Positions 33,704-41,948 of a stretch of 64,000 nt of DNA are shown piece after piece. Source of the stretch: Mucilaginibacter kameinonensis (GTDB lineage: Bacteria > Bacteroidota > Bacteroidia > Sphingobacteriales > Sphingobacteriaceae); contig NZ_RCWZ01000007.1 of assembly GCF_003675385.1 (NCBI RefSeq), positions 124,001-188,000 on the forward strand. Direction: 5' to 3'. Made by a program: the position numbers and the translations under genes. How positions within the stretch are numbered: position 1 is the stretch's first letter; each line of letters begins with the position of its first letter. Under the pieces are notes generated by a model. It saw only the letters and a program-made list of their open reading frames with translations, searched no databases and was not told the origin of the DNA.

Positions 33704-34509
33704 ACAGATACGATTTTACACAGCCCGGCGGGTTCCCGTTCGATCAGGGCGTTATGCAATTTATTCAGGATTGCATTAGCACGGCGGCATCAACAGCGGC
33801 ATTAGCCGGATCACTTGCTATACTTTCAGGCTGCACGGTTGCGGGCGGCTCTGTTACTAATGGTGTCGTTGTAATAAACGGCGAAATTTTGCCTTTCGTG
33901 GGTGGCGCTATACAGACTAAAGTAATCATACAAGAAACCGCAACGGCTATTTCTTATCAGGATGGTACCCCCCGCACAGTAAAGTTTGAGCGCGTTGCAA
34001 AGTTTGGCGATGATGGCGTTACTAATTATTTATGGGCAAATTTCAAACGAAATACGGCCGAAGGCATACTGGCAAGGCTTGACCGCCTTGAATGGCTTAC
34101 AGCACCTGATAAGATAGATGGTGGAAGCATGAGATTGTGGCGAAAACCCGTTTCCGTGCCTTTGCCAACCGGATGGCGCGAAGTAGAAGATTGGCGCGGC
34201 AGATTAGCGATGGGACACAAGCCGGACGTTGACGGTTTTGAAGTCGGTGACCTCGCGGGGGCTGAAGGTCATGCAATGACGTTGGATAATCTGATTGAAC
34301 ACGACCACGAGCAATACGTTTCAGGTACTGACACCACTGATGAACAGATTGAGGCAAACCACTTAGATGGGGGTAGTGGGCGTGGCTTATGGCGTAGACT
34401 TTTTGGCCGTACGAAAACAACCGGGCAAGCATCACCGACCCCAATACCCATCATTCCGCCGGTTAAAATGGTAATGTTTATTGAACCAATCCCTAATTTT
34501 TTAGCATAA
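33700..34509 (+). CDS. Tail fibre/collar-like protein
   Basis: The 269-residue protein starts with a region typical for fibre attachment proteins (YDFTQPGGFPFDQGVMQFIQD), then repeats of Gly/Thr-rich strands, a WREVEDWRGRLAMG segment like a phage-tail-collar domain, and a C-terminal low-complexity Pro/Ile part. It probably connects the main fibre to the baseplate or acts as a short fibre. Confidence 0.6.
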   Translation: MNRYDFTQPGGFPFDQGVMQFIQDCISTAASTAALAGSLAILSGCTVAGGSVTNGVVVINGEILPFVGGAIQTKVIIQETATAISYQDGTPRTVKFERVAKFGDDGVTNYLWANFKRNTAEGILARLDRLEWLTAPDKIDGGSMRLWRKPVSVPLPTGWREVEDWRGRLAMGHKPDVDGFEVGDLAGAEGHAMTLDNLIEHDHEQYVSGTDTTDEQIEANHLDGGSGRGLWRRLFGRTKTTGQASPTPIPIIPPVKMVMFIEPIPNFLA

Positions 34510-34516
34510 AAAAACA

Positions 34517-37126
34517 ATGACAAGAGCACAATTAAAATCATTTTTTACAAGAGGTGCAAAACCAACAGCGGGGCAGTTTGCTTCGTGGATTGATTCATTT
34601 TGGCATAAAGATGAAGATACTATACCAATCAATAAGATTGGTAACTTATCATCTACCTTGGCCGGGAAGGTGTCATCTGAAGACTTGCAAAGCGAAGCAA
34701 CTATCCGTGCGAATGCCGATGAGGATTTACAAATACAAATTAATGAACTGGCTGAAAGCGGCGGTATTGGCTATACTGCCGAAAACGTGGCGAACAAAAA
34801 CCAAGCTAACGGCTATGCCGGGTTAGATGAAACCGGCAAAGTTTCGGCAGATCAGCTACCCAGTTACGTTGATGATGTTATGGAGTTTGCCAATTTCGCG
34901 GCATTGCCCGCACCGGGCGAAGCTGGTAAAATCTATATCACCACCGACAACAATAACGAATATCGTTGGAGCGGCTCAACCTATATTCAAATCGTCGCGT
35001 CACCAGGTACAACCGATGCTGTACCCGAAGGATCAACAAATAAGTACTTCACCGTTTCAAGGGTTTTAAATTCCCTTTTAACCGGTATCGGGTTTGGCAG
35101 TTCTACGGCGGTTGCAGCTACAGACAACATATTACAGGCATTTGGTAAGCTTCAGGCTCAAATCACAGCATTGTTTAAAATCCCAACAGGCGGCACAGCC
35201 GGGCAGATATTGGCTAAAAACAGTAATGCCGACGGTGATGTAAAATGGATTAATGCGCCATCGGGTGGCGGTGGTGGTGGCATTACGGCCGTTACTTCAA
35301 TTGGCACAAATGAAAACGCGTCTATATCGGGAAGTACGCTAAATATCCCTAATATGATGGGTGGCGTTTGGAAAAAGTTTGGTACAGTGATGACAGGTGA
35401 TTTGGTAGCAGATCAGGTATCAGTATTAGAAGCAACGGTAATATACGAGGGTAATCCGCAAGTTTTGACCTCCGCCACTGGAAACGTTTTTAAGATGTGG
35501 TTTACGGCTGGCGCTTCATCTCCAAATATTGCCTATGCTGAAAGTACAGACGGTTTGGGATGGACACGCAGCACGACATTTTGCGTTACAGGACATGCTC
35601 GCAGTTCTGTTGTTAAAGTCGGTAGCACATATTACATGTATGCTGTTTCATCGTCATCGTCGTATAAAACCATGAACCGATATACTTCTCCTGATGGAAT
35701 AAACTGGACGTTGGGCACTGCGGCGGTTATTACTTGTGGTGCTGGCGGCTCATGGAATGGTAATAGCATAGCTAATTCGTCGGTTTATTATGATGGTGCC
35801 ATATGGCAAATGCTTTTAGAAGCTAATTCGGGAGGCACAGACCCATTTACAATTGGGTACTATCATTCCACAGATGGCATTACATGGACACAGCATAGCG
35901 CGAATCCTGTATTAGGCAATAGTGGAACGCTAAACTTTGGAGGCCCATATTTAACAAAGGTCGGTTCTATTTGGTACGTATGGTGTCATGGAGGCGCAGC
36001 AACCCAATTGCCATGCGATATTTATAGCTTTTCATCCACAGACCTGATAACATGGACACCAAGAAATGGCGGAAACCCTGTTTATACAAGAACCTCTGCC
36101 GATGAAGGCGTTGGGTTAAATACAGGTGGTGTAGGCGATGCAACATTGGTTGAAGTTAATGGAAAAACATACTTATACTATGGCTGTAGTAATGACGGTT
36201 CAGGTGGTTCCCCGACTGCGCATTTGAAATGTGCAATAGCTAATTATTCGATTGCAAATTTGGTTAATACCAATGAGGGTAACGGGGGGCATTTAAATAC
36301 TCATCAGCCATCAGCCTATTCAAAGGCCGCATCTGATTTAAACTTCCTCCATAATGCATCAAATGCAAATGGAAATACCGCTTGGGATAAAGGGTCTTTG
36401 CTTTTAGAAGACGATGCAGGCGCGGGAGTGCAAGTTAGAAATCCAACTACTCCGACTGATATTGCCAAGCTGCTTCCTAAAATTCTTTACCTAATGTCAG
36501 GTGGAGCAATTAATTATATAGGGGGTGCGACTGACGGCCTTAAGTTTAATAGTTGGGGAGGCGTAACTTTTAGTAATATATCAGGTAGTGGAGCAAGCAA
36601 TTTGTTTTCTGTAGACAACACAGGCCAAATGAATATCAATACTATAATTGCTACCACCCTTGCTGCAATAATAGCCAATACCGATACGGGCCACTTCAAA
36701 GGGGTATATCTCGCTGCTGGCACTCAAGCTTCGGAGGCCAAACCTGTTAGAAACGCGCCTTGTATTTACCTTGCCGCTAACTCTTGGAATACGGGCTCAT
36801 CAACATCGAAGGTTCAGGAGTTTATAGTCGAATTGCGCCCGGTTTCTGGTAGCGTAACCTCATCTGTACTTGCATTCGCGGCGAGTGTAGAGAGTGCATT
36901 TGGTGCGTACACCGATGTTATGACGTTAGGTAGCGATGGGGTGCTTAAGTTGACAGCTCCTTTACAACTTAAGGGGTATACAGTTGCTACTCTTCCGGCT
37001 GGTATAATAGGTATGGAGGCATATGTTACAGACGCAAATTCGCCAACTCCTTTGGCGGTGGTATCTGGCGGAGGTTCAACAGTCGTTAAAGTGTTTTTTA
37101 ATGGCACGAACTGGATAGTTCAATAA
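34517..37126 (+). CDS. Tail fibre with glycosidase-like beta-propeller domain
   Basis: The 869-residue protein has an N-terminal baseplate-binding part (about 1-110 with a coiled coil and GYAGLDETGKVSADQLPSYV, a typical Bacteroidota fibre motif), a neck, then a region at about 280-585 with at least four similar blades of the form S-(T/P)-DG-x-x-WT (STDGLGWT, SPDGINWT, STDGITWT, SSTDLITWT). This is the repeat style of GH43/GH32-type five-bladed propellers. The C-terminal part (about 590-869) is Gly/Ser-rich and likely trimeric. It would bind, and maybe cut, a surface glycan. No catalytic acid was identified with confidence. Confidence 0.75.
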   Translation: MTRAQLKSFFTRGAKPTAGQFASWIDSFWHKDEDTIPINKIGNLSSTLAGKVSSEDLQSEATIRANADEDLQIQINELAESGGIGYTAENVANKNQANGYAGLDETGKVSADQLPSYVDDVMEFANFAALPAPGEAGKIYITTDNNNEYRWSGSTYIQIVASPGTTDAVPEGSTNKYFTVSRVLNSLLTGIGFGSSTAVAATDNILQAFGKLQAQITALFKIPTGGTAGQILAKNSNADGDVKWINAPSGGGGGGITAVTSIGTNENASISGSTLNIPNMMGGVWKKFGTVMTGDLVADQVSVLEATVIYEGNPQVLTSATGNVFKMWFTAGASSPNIAYAESTDGLGWTRSTTFCVTGHARSSVVKVGSTYYMYAVSSSSSYKTMNRYTSPDGINWTLGTAAVITCGAGGSWNGNSIANSSVYYDGAIWQMLLEANSGGTDPFTIGYYHSTDGITWTQHSANPVLGNSGTLNFGGPYLTKVGSIWYVWCHGGAATQLPCDIYSFSSTDLITWTPRNGGNPVYTRTSADEGVGLNTGGVGDATLVEVNGKTYLYYGCSNDGSGGSPTAHLKCAIANYSIANLVNTNEGNGGHLNTHQPSAYSKAASDLNFLHNASNANGNTAWDKGSLLLEDDAGAGVQVRNPTTPTDIAKLLPKILYLMSGGAINYIGGATDGLKFNSWGGVTFSNISGSGASNLFSVDNTGQMNINTIIATTLAAIIANTDTGHFKGVYLAAGTQASEAKPVRNAPCIYLAANSWNTGSSTSKVQEFIVELRPVSGSVTSSVLAFAASVESAFGAYTDVMTLGSDGVLKLTAPLQLKGYTVATLPAGIIGMEAYVTDANSPTPLAVVSGGGSTVVKVFFNGTNWIVQ

Positions 37127-37138
37127 ATTAATTAAGTA

Positions 37139-37163
37139 GCCCTGCCACATGGCGGGGCTTTTT
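37139..37163 (+). terminator. Rho-independent terminator after the tail fibre gene
   Basis: An 8-base-pair stem (gccctgcc / ggcggggc, one G-T pair) with a 4-base loop is followed by TTTTTG. It ends the rightward late operon and isolates the cargo gene that follows. Confidence 0.9.
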
Positions 37164-37169
37164 GTTTTA

Positions 37170-37177
37170 TATATTTG
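37170..37177 (+). promoter_or_regulatory. Promoter -7 box for the glycosyltransferase cargo
   Basis: TATATTTG is a perfect match to the Bacteroidota TAnnTTTG element. It lies 7 bases after the terminator T-run and 33 bases before the preferred start of the glycosyltransferase. The upstream -33 box is not clear. Confidence 0.6.
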
Positions 37178-37209
37178 TTACTCCATACTATCATAGTACG
37201 GTTAACAAT

Positions 37210-38070
37210 ATGGAGATAAAAAAATATTCTTTTGTTACATTTTTAGGAACAGACAGTTTTTTACCAGGCGTTATAGCGTTATATAACTCACTAAGTATAT
37301 TTAATAAAAAATACCCCTTATTGGTACTAACAACCGATTTAGTCTCTAATGAATCCCTTTCGATATTAGATAAACTAAACATTCAACATAAACACGTTGA
37401 AAGAATCCAAAACCCCAATGTGTTAGAAAATGACCAGCGTAACTTTAGGCATATGTATACCAAACTACGAATCTTTGAATTAGCGGAGTTTGATAAAATA
37501 GTTTATATAGATGCTGATATGTTGGTGTGTAGTAATATCGAAACTCTTTTCAATTCCCCTCACATGTCGTCAGTTGTAGCTGGTGCGTTGAATCCCGGCT
37601 GTAGTGATTGGAAAGACCTTAATGCCGGTCTTTTAGTTGTTGTGCCCGACAAAACACTTGCTGGTGAAATGTATTCTTTAGTCCCGGTGTTGAAATCTAA
37701 TGACGGAAGCGATCAGGGTTTTTTACATTCGTTTTATAGCAATTGGGCTAACGATAAGCAGTTGCATTTAGATCATAAATACAACGTTCCCGCTCCTGAC
37801 GTTGATATTTATTCCCAATTAAATCACTTTAAGTTTAGCTATAGAAATGGCTTACTTGATACCGATATTGCCGTAATACATTATTGGGGGTATCATAAAC
37901 CATGGCACTATAATGGACGTTTGCTCAATATTCGCAGTCAGCGAGTAGAAGATCGTCTAAATATGCTTTGGTGGGATTTTTACAAGCCTGCTGATAGAAA
38001 GTTGAGAGTGTTTTATTATACGATAAATTTAATTCGCCGCAAGTTTTCCGCACTTATTAAAAGGCTATAA
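37210..38070 (+). CDS. GT8-family glycosyltransferase, prophage cargo
   Basis: The 286-residue enzyme belongs to the retaining GT8 family (glycogenin/LgtC-like). It has the metal-binding DxD in YIDADM (Asp101/Asp103), a DLNAGLLVV acceptor segment and the C-terminal H-Y-W-G-x-x-K-P-W motif. ATG 37,210 is chosen because the upstream ATG at 37,162 lies in the terminator. The gene is more AT-rich than the tail genes and stands alone between a terminator and the right-end sites. It likely changes a host glycan or lipopolysaccharide in the lysogen; action on phage DNA is an alternative. Confidence 0.85.
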   Translation: MEIKKYSFVTFLGTDSFLPGVIALYNSLSIFNKKYPLLVLTTDLVSNESLSILDKLNIQHKHVERIQNPNVLENDQRNFRHMYTKLRIFELAEFDKIVYIDADMLVCSNIETLFNSPHMSSVVAGALNPGCSDWKDLNAGLLVVVPDKTLAGEMYSLVPVLKSNDGSDQGFLHSFYSNWANDKQLHLDHKYNVPAPDVDIYSQLNHFKFSYRNGLLDTDIAVIHYWGYHKPWHYNGRLLNIRSQRVEDRLNMLWWDFYKPADRKLRVFYYTINLIRRKFSALIKRL

Positions 38071-38083
38071 ACCACAAAAAACC

Positions 38084-38119
38084 TTACAAGTGGATTTAAT
38101 TTTTATTACAAGTGGATTT
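38084..38119 (-). promoter_or_regulatory. Right-end transposase binding sites (two)
   Basis: Two copies of ttacaagtggattt (38,084-38,097 and 38,106-38,119) are 22 bases apart. Read on the minus strand they are aaatccacttgtaa, differing by one base from the left-end site at 826-839. Opposite orientation and matching spacing (21-22) at both ends are expected for transposase-bound prophage ends. Confidence 0.75.
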
Positions 38120-38131
38120 TGCGATTTTACA

Positions 38132-38447
38132 CTGTTCAATTTTTGAAAGTGTAAACACTTTACGTTTTGTCCCGAAATTGAACATCTAATAATCAGACAC
38201 TTGCAAATCATCGAGTTTATTCAAAAACACTATTTGAACAAATCACTACTGATAATCAACCATTTACAATATCCATTTAAAAAACATTGAACACCTCGTT
38301 TTTAAAAATTGAACACTGACAAAATGATGCCACCAACAGCGGACTTTTTAGTGGATAAATTTGAGTGCCCTTCATGATTGCCGGCAGGTTTGCGGCAAAT
38401 AGCGATGGATTGTACCGCTTTAACTGCGGGACGGGGCAATAGTTTTT
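38132..38447. repeat. Gap with ATTGAACA iteron-like repeats
   Basis: ATTGAACA occurs at 38,177, 38,286 and 38,308, inverted at 38,133, with a variant TTTGAACA at 38,233. Two of them are 22 bases apart. A dyad AAAGTGT-AA-ACACTTT lies at 38,146-38,161. No gene is visible. The repeats lie immediately before a RepA-like ATPase gene, which suggests an origin or operator, though this is inference. Confidence 0.5.
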
Positions 38448-39515
38448 ATGGACCATACTTCGGAGAAACCTTTGGTTGTTCAAATTATTCAAAAGCATGT
38501 GAGGGATATGGCGGATGCCGCCGCGCGTAAGGGGCAGGTTGTAATTTCGGACCCGGATGCGGTGGTTGAGCTATTTGATATTTACCCGGCCAATGAGTGG
38601 ATGGTGATGGAAACCGAACACGAAACGCCGCAAATGCTGTTTGGCAACTTTTGGCTGCAGGGCGAGTTGTGCATCCTGTTTGCCGATACCAATATGGGCA
38701 AAAGTCTGCTGGCTGTACAACTGGCCGACAGCATCAGTCGCGGTGAGCCTATTGCCCCTTTTGCGCTCGGGGCCGATGCCTCTCCGGTATTGTATATTGA
38801 TTTTGAGCTTACCGGCAAGCAATTTGAACAACGCTATACCGACGGCCAACACCGCTATCACTTTGCCACCGAATTTTACCGCGGCGAATACAACCAGTTT
38901 AACCGTGCCAGCTCGCACTACCAAAAGCTCGACAAGTATGTGATTGAGGCTTTAACACGGGGCATTAAGCGTACCGGTGCCGAAGTGCTCATTATTGATA
39001 ACATTACCTGCCTGCGCAACGGAACCGAGAGCGCCGGGGCCGCCCTCACCCTGATGAAGGAACTAAAAAAGCTTAAAACCCGCCACGGTATCAGCATCCT
39101 GGTGCTGGCCCATACGCCCAAGCGTAACCCCCGCCTGCCGCTTAGCCGCAATGATTTGCAGGGCAGTAAAATGCTCATCAATTTTTGCGACAGCGCCTTT
39201 GCCATGGGCGAAAGTCACTCCGCCCCCGGCCAGCGATACCTGAAGCAGATTAAGCAGCGCAGCACCGCCGAAACTTATGGTACCGACAATGTATGCCTTG
39301 CCCAACTGGAACGGCACAATGGCTTTTTAAAGTTTGTTTTTACGGGTAACGATTGCGAGAAAAACCACCTGCGCGATACCTCCAGGCAAGAGCGTGAACG
39401 CATGAACCGCGAGGCTAAAAAATTAAGCAATGAAGGTTTGAGCCAACGACAGATAGCCGAGCGGCTTGGCATGAGTGTTGGAAGTGTGAATAGGATGTTG
39501 AATGGGCATTTGTAA
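38448..39515 (+). CDS. RepA-like RecA-fold ATPase with C-terminal HTH
   Basis: The 355-residue protein has a variant Walker A (ADTNMGKS, about residue 85), a strand VLYIDFEL, Walker B VLIIDN, and motif VLAHTPKRN, the order of RepA/RSF1010-like hexameric helicases. The C-terminus is a helix-turn-helix (LSQRQIAERLGMSVGSVNRML). Proteins of this type occur on Bacteroidota mobile elements and chromosomes. It may serve replication of a former mobile element next to the prophage. It is outside the Mu right end. Confidence 0.75.
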   Translation: MDHTSEKPLVVQIIQKHVRDMADAAARKGQVVISDPDAVVELFDIYPANEWMVMETEHETPQMLFGNFWLQGELCILFADTNMGKSLLAVQLADSISRGEPIAPFALGADASPVLYIDFELTGKQFEQRYTDGQHRYHFATEFYRGEYNQFNRASSHYQKLDKYVIEALTRGIKRTGAEVLIIDNITCLRNGTESAGAALTLMKELKKLKTRHGISILVLAHTPKRNPRLPLSRNDLQGSKMLINFCDSAFAMGESHSAPGQRYLKQIKQRSTAETYGTDNVCLAQLERHNGFLKFVFTGNDCEKNHLRDTSRQERERMNREAKKLSNEGLSQRQIAERLGMSVGSVNRMLNGHL

Positions 39516-39527
39516 ATTGTTTATAAA

Positions 39528-39631
39528 GGCGCGAGTAGGCAGCGTGGGGCTTATGGGCTGGGTACTCGTGACCTATTAATTAAAAAAGTCTCGAGTACGC
39601 CGGACGTTTGGCAGCGCTGCATACTCGCGCC
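39528..39631. repeat. Nested inverted repeat
   Basis: Bases 39,528-39,544 and 39,615-39,631 are reverse complements with 16 of 17 matches. Inside it a second pair (ggtactcg / cgagtac) occurs near 39,563 and 39,592. All four arms share GAGTA/TACTC. The 182-base gap between the ATPase and the convergent DUF4435 gene therefore can fold as one long stem. It may be a terminator-like RNA or a protein-binding cluster. Confidence 0.55.
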
Positions 39632-39697
39632 AGATAGCGGTTGAAAAGGATATACCGGTACGAATTAAATTACAAATTAACCAGAATAGTTTGCTGT

Positions 39698-40558
39698 TTA
39701 AAATGCATACAACTCAATTGAGTTCTTTAGAGATGACAGCGAGTTCAAATTACAATTTTTAAATAATCTATATATAAAGCTATCACTTGAGCACTGAACG
39801 AAGGTGAATAGTTTCCTTAACATAAATTTGAGTAAATTTACTAAGTACTTGCCGGGGATGTTTATTAATGACTTTGATGGTTTAAAATGTCTTTTTGCAA
39901 GGCGTATTTGTGTTGAGTATTTCAACCGAGGTTTTTTCTTGGCTAACTCGATTTTTACCTTTTCGTAAAAATCGTTGACAGTATTAGACTTAATTTGTTT
40001 AGGTGTTGACTTAAAATCGCAATCTCTATTGGGGTCAATGTTTAGAAATTTCAAGCCAAGTTCAAATTTATTTATTAGCAAAAAATGAGCACTTAATTCG
40101 GCTAACATATGTGAGGCGTCGGCGACAAAATTCGTGATTTTAAATTTATCCCTTATTTCCTTCGTTTTAACCTGGGGATTTTCTTCTTTAACTATTTCAA
40201 CAATGGCGTCTTGTTCAAATAAATAGTTTTCTATGCTATATCTTTCAAGGTAGAAAACATTTTGAATAGCCTCTTTGTTGTCTAAAATTTCGTCAAAATC
40301 CTTATCCACTATAAAAACTTTTTTCTTATTTGTGAGAGAAACTTTAGCTTTTTTAAGAACGGGTTTTTTACCTCCTAATGGGAATATTTTTTCGAGTCTT
40401 ATAGTTGGAAAAATTTTTTTCAATATTTGGAAGTATAAATTCTCTTGAAATTCATCTTCAATATAAATTGTAAGGTCATTAAATTGTGCCCATAAAATAA
40501 CCTGCCCCTGTAACCCCTGTTTTGATCTTTTAGGGAGACTGTCTGCTTTCGAAATCAT
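39698..40558 (-). CDS. DUF4435 protein, AriB-like effector of a PARIS-type system
   Basis: The 286-residue protein shows the DUF4435 pattern: IYIEDEFQENLY (Glu34/Glu36), PLGGKKPVLKK, VFIVDKDFD (Asp85/Asp87) and VFYLERYSIENYLFE. In PARIS systems the DUF4435 protein AriB is a TOPRIM-type nuclease held by the ATPase AriA and released when a phage anti-restriction protein is sensed. It follows the AAA gene by one base in the same direction, matching ariA-ariB. AT-rich composition differs from the host genes. Length fits AriB (about 300). Confidence 0.8.
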   Translation of the reverse strand: MISKADSLPKRSKQGLQGQVILWAQFNDLTIYIEDEFQENLYFQILKKIFPTIRLEKIFPLGGKKPVLKKAKVSLTNKKKVFIVDKDFDEILDNKEAIQNVFYLERYSIENYLFEQDAIVEIVKEENPQVKTKEIRDKFKITNFVADASHMLAELSAHFLLINKFELGLKFLNIDPNRDCDFKSTPKQIKSNTVNDFYEKVKIELAKKKPRLKYSTQIRLAKRHFKPSKSLINIPGKYLVNLLKFMLRKLFTFVQCSSDSFIYRLFKNCNLNSLSSLKNSIELYAF

Positions 40559-40559
40559 T

Positions 40560-41948
40560 TCAATTATACGGTAATAATACTTCGCAATATTCTTCGTTTT
40601 CTCCTACTATTTCAGGTGAATGAGTGGCCAAAATGAGCTGGGCGTCTTTGGGCATCAGTTTTTCCACTGCTCCAAGAAATTCTGCTTGCCATTTAGGGTG
40701 TAGAGAAAGTTCGGGTTCGTCTATGATGAATAAGTTTAAATTTAGGTTATACTTAATATATGTTAATAAAATCAAAATTTGTTTTTCGCCTGACGATAAG
40801 TTTTCAATATCTCGGTCGCTATCGATTTTTTGACCTTTACTGTCTATAATATTAAAAAATAATTGAGATGTTCTTTTATCGAAATAAAGTTCTTTTGAGG
40901 AATCTATTAAGAATTTATTTATTGTGACTAAAAACTCCTCTAAAGGCTTATATAACTTAATAGTTACTTCTTCATATTTTTTAAATTCAATTACTAAATC
41001 ATTTATTTTTTTAAATTGAGTTACATTAATGAGGTATAATAAATCATAGCTCTCTGTTCGCCCCTCCCTATCTTTGAGTATATTTTTTAGATTTTTGAAA
41101 TATTCGTCAACCTTTGTTATTTCATTAATGTCCTTATGTTTTTGTTGTTTTCGGGACATTATTATTTGATTTTCTCTTAGAAATTCTTTGACTTGTTCTT
41201 GAAGTATCTCAATTTCTTTAATCGTTGGTCTTGACGCACCAACTATAGATGAAAGATTTTCATCTGTTATTATATTGTCAAATGCTGAAAGGATAATTTT
41301 TCTATTAATAGACGAATAAAATTCGAGAACATTATTTCTATAGAGGTTATAGTTTTTGATAAGTTCGGATTTTACTCTATCAATAGGAGAAGAGTTTTTT
41401 GCCTTTTCGCGCAACCTATTTCTTTCGAGATTACTATATTCTTCTTGTACTCTAAGCTCACTCCCTTCTTGTGTGTAAAGGTTTCGATCCAATCCTATAA
41501 TCATTGGAGAAGGTAATTCATTTACAATAAATGACCAAGTTTCCACCTCACGAGGTTCTGGCTTTAGTCCTTTATATTCTCCTCTGATAGAATCTCTTAA
41601 TGATTTGTTTTTGGTAAGCTTACTTGGGTGGACGGAAAATTTAGCATCAATCTGTGGGTAACTTTTAGATTGTGTTAAATTTGTCAGTTTAAACACGATT
41701 TTTAGCTCATGTTGTTCACAAGAGAAATTATAATCACAATCCTTATAGTGAAATTTTAAGATAATACTTTGAAATTCAATCAAACACAGTTCTTCAAAGT
41801 TTAACGTTAATAGCCAATTAACTAAATTTAATATACTTGTTTTTCCAGACCCATTTATTCCAACTAATATTGATATTCGCTTATGAAATAAGATATCTTT
41901 ATTCATAAACCCGTATAATTTCCTAACGGTGAACTCTTTGATTTGCAT
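40560..41948 (-). CDS. ABC-type AAA ATPase, AriA-like sensor of a PARIS-type system
   Basis: The 462-residue protein is an AAA_15/AAA_21 (OLD/RecF-like) ATPase: Walker A GINGSGKT (residues 30-37), signature LSSGEKQ (about 384-390), Walker B FIIDEPELSLHPKW, and the H-loop ATHSPE (441-446). The middle (about 190-330) is coiled coil. No TOPRIM domain is fused, unlike OLD nucleases; the nuclease function is given by the neighbouring DUF4435 gene. This is the AriA-AriB architecture. Specific phage trigger is unknown. It begins the two-gene operon. Confidence 0.8.
   Translation of the reverse strand: MQIKEFTVRKLYGFMNKDILFHKRISILVGINGSGKTSILNLVNWLLTLNFEELCLIEFQSIILKFHYKDCDYNFSCEQHELKIVFKLTNLTQSKSYPQIDAKFSVHPSKLTKNKSLRDSIRGEYKGLKPEPREVETWSFIVNELPSPMIIGLDRNLYTQEGSELRVQEEYSNLERNRLREKAKNSSPIDRVKSELIKNYNLYRNNVLEFYSSINRKIILSAFDNIITDENLSSIVGASRPTIKEIEILQEQVKEFLRENQIIMSRKQQKHKDINEITKVDEYFKNLKNILKDREGRTESYDLLYLINVTQFKKINDLVIEFKKYEEVTIKLYKPLEEFLVTINKFLIDSSKELYFDKRTSQLFFNIIDSKGQKIDSDRDIENLSSGEKQILILLTYIKYNLNLNLFIIDEPELSLHPKWQAEFLGAVEKLMPKDAQLILATHSPEIVGENEEYCEVLLPYN

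Larger units (their letters stand above)
792..38131. mobile_element. Mu-like transposable prophage (approximate limits)
   Basis: The element is defined by gene content (S24 repressor, MuA/MuB-like pair, DUF3164, Mu gp27/28/29/36/F/G-like head genes, contractile tail and baseplate) and by related end-binding sites in opposite orientation near both ends. The limits given are the nearest TG and CA dinucleotides at similar distances outside the outermost sites, so they are an estimate. The five bases outside them (ctcta and ctgtt) do not form a clean target duplication. All essential Mu-type modules seem present. The only obvious lesion is an amber codon in one early gene, so the phage may be functional. 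Confidence 0.85.

Noticed and set aside
37162..37209. Upstream start for the GT8 gene
   Set aside because: The ATG overlaps the terminator T-run and promoter box, and the added residues do not fit the GT8 N-terminus.
787..38136. Target-site duplication ctcta / ctgtt
   Set aside because: Only some positions agree; this is not enough to call a duplication.
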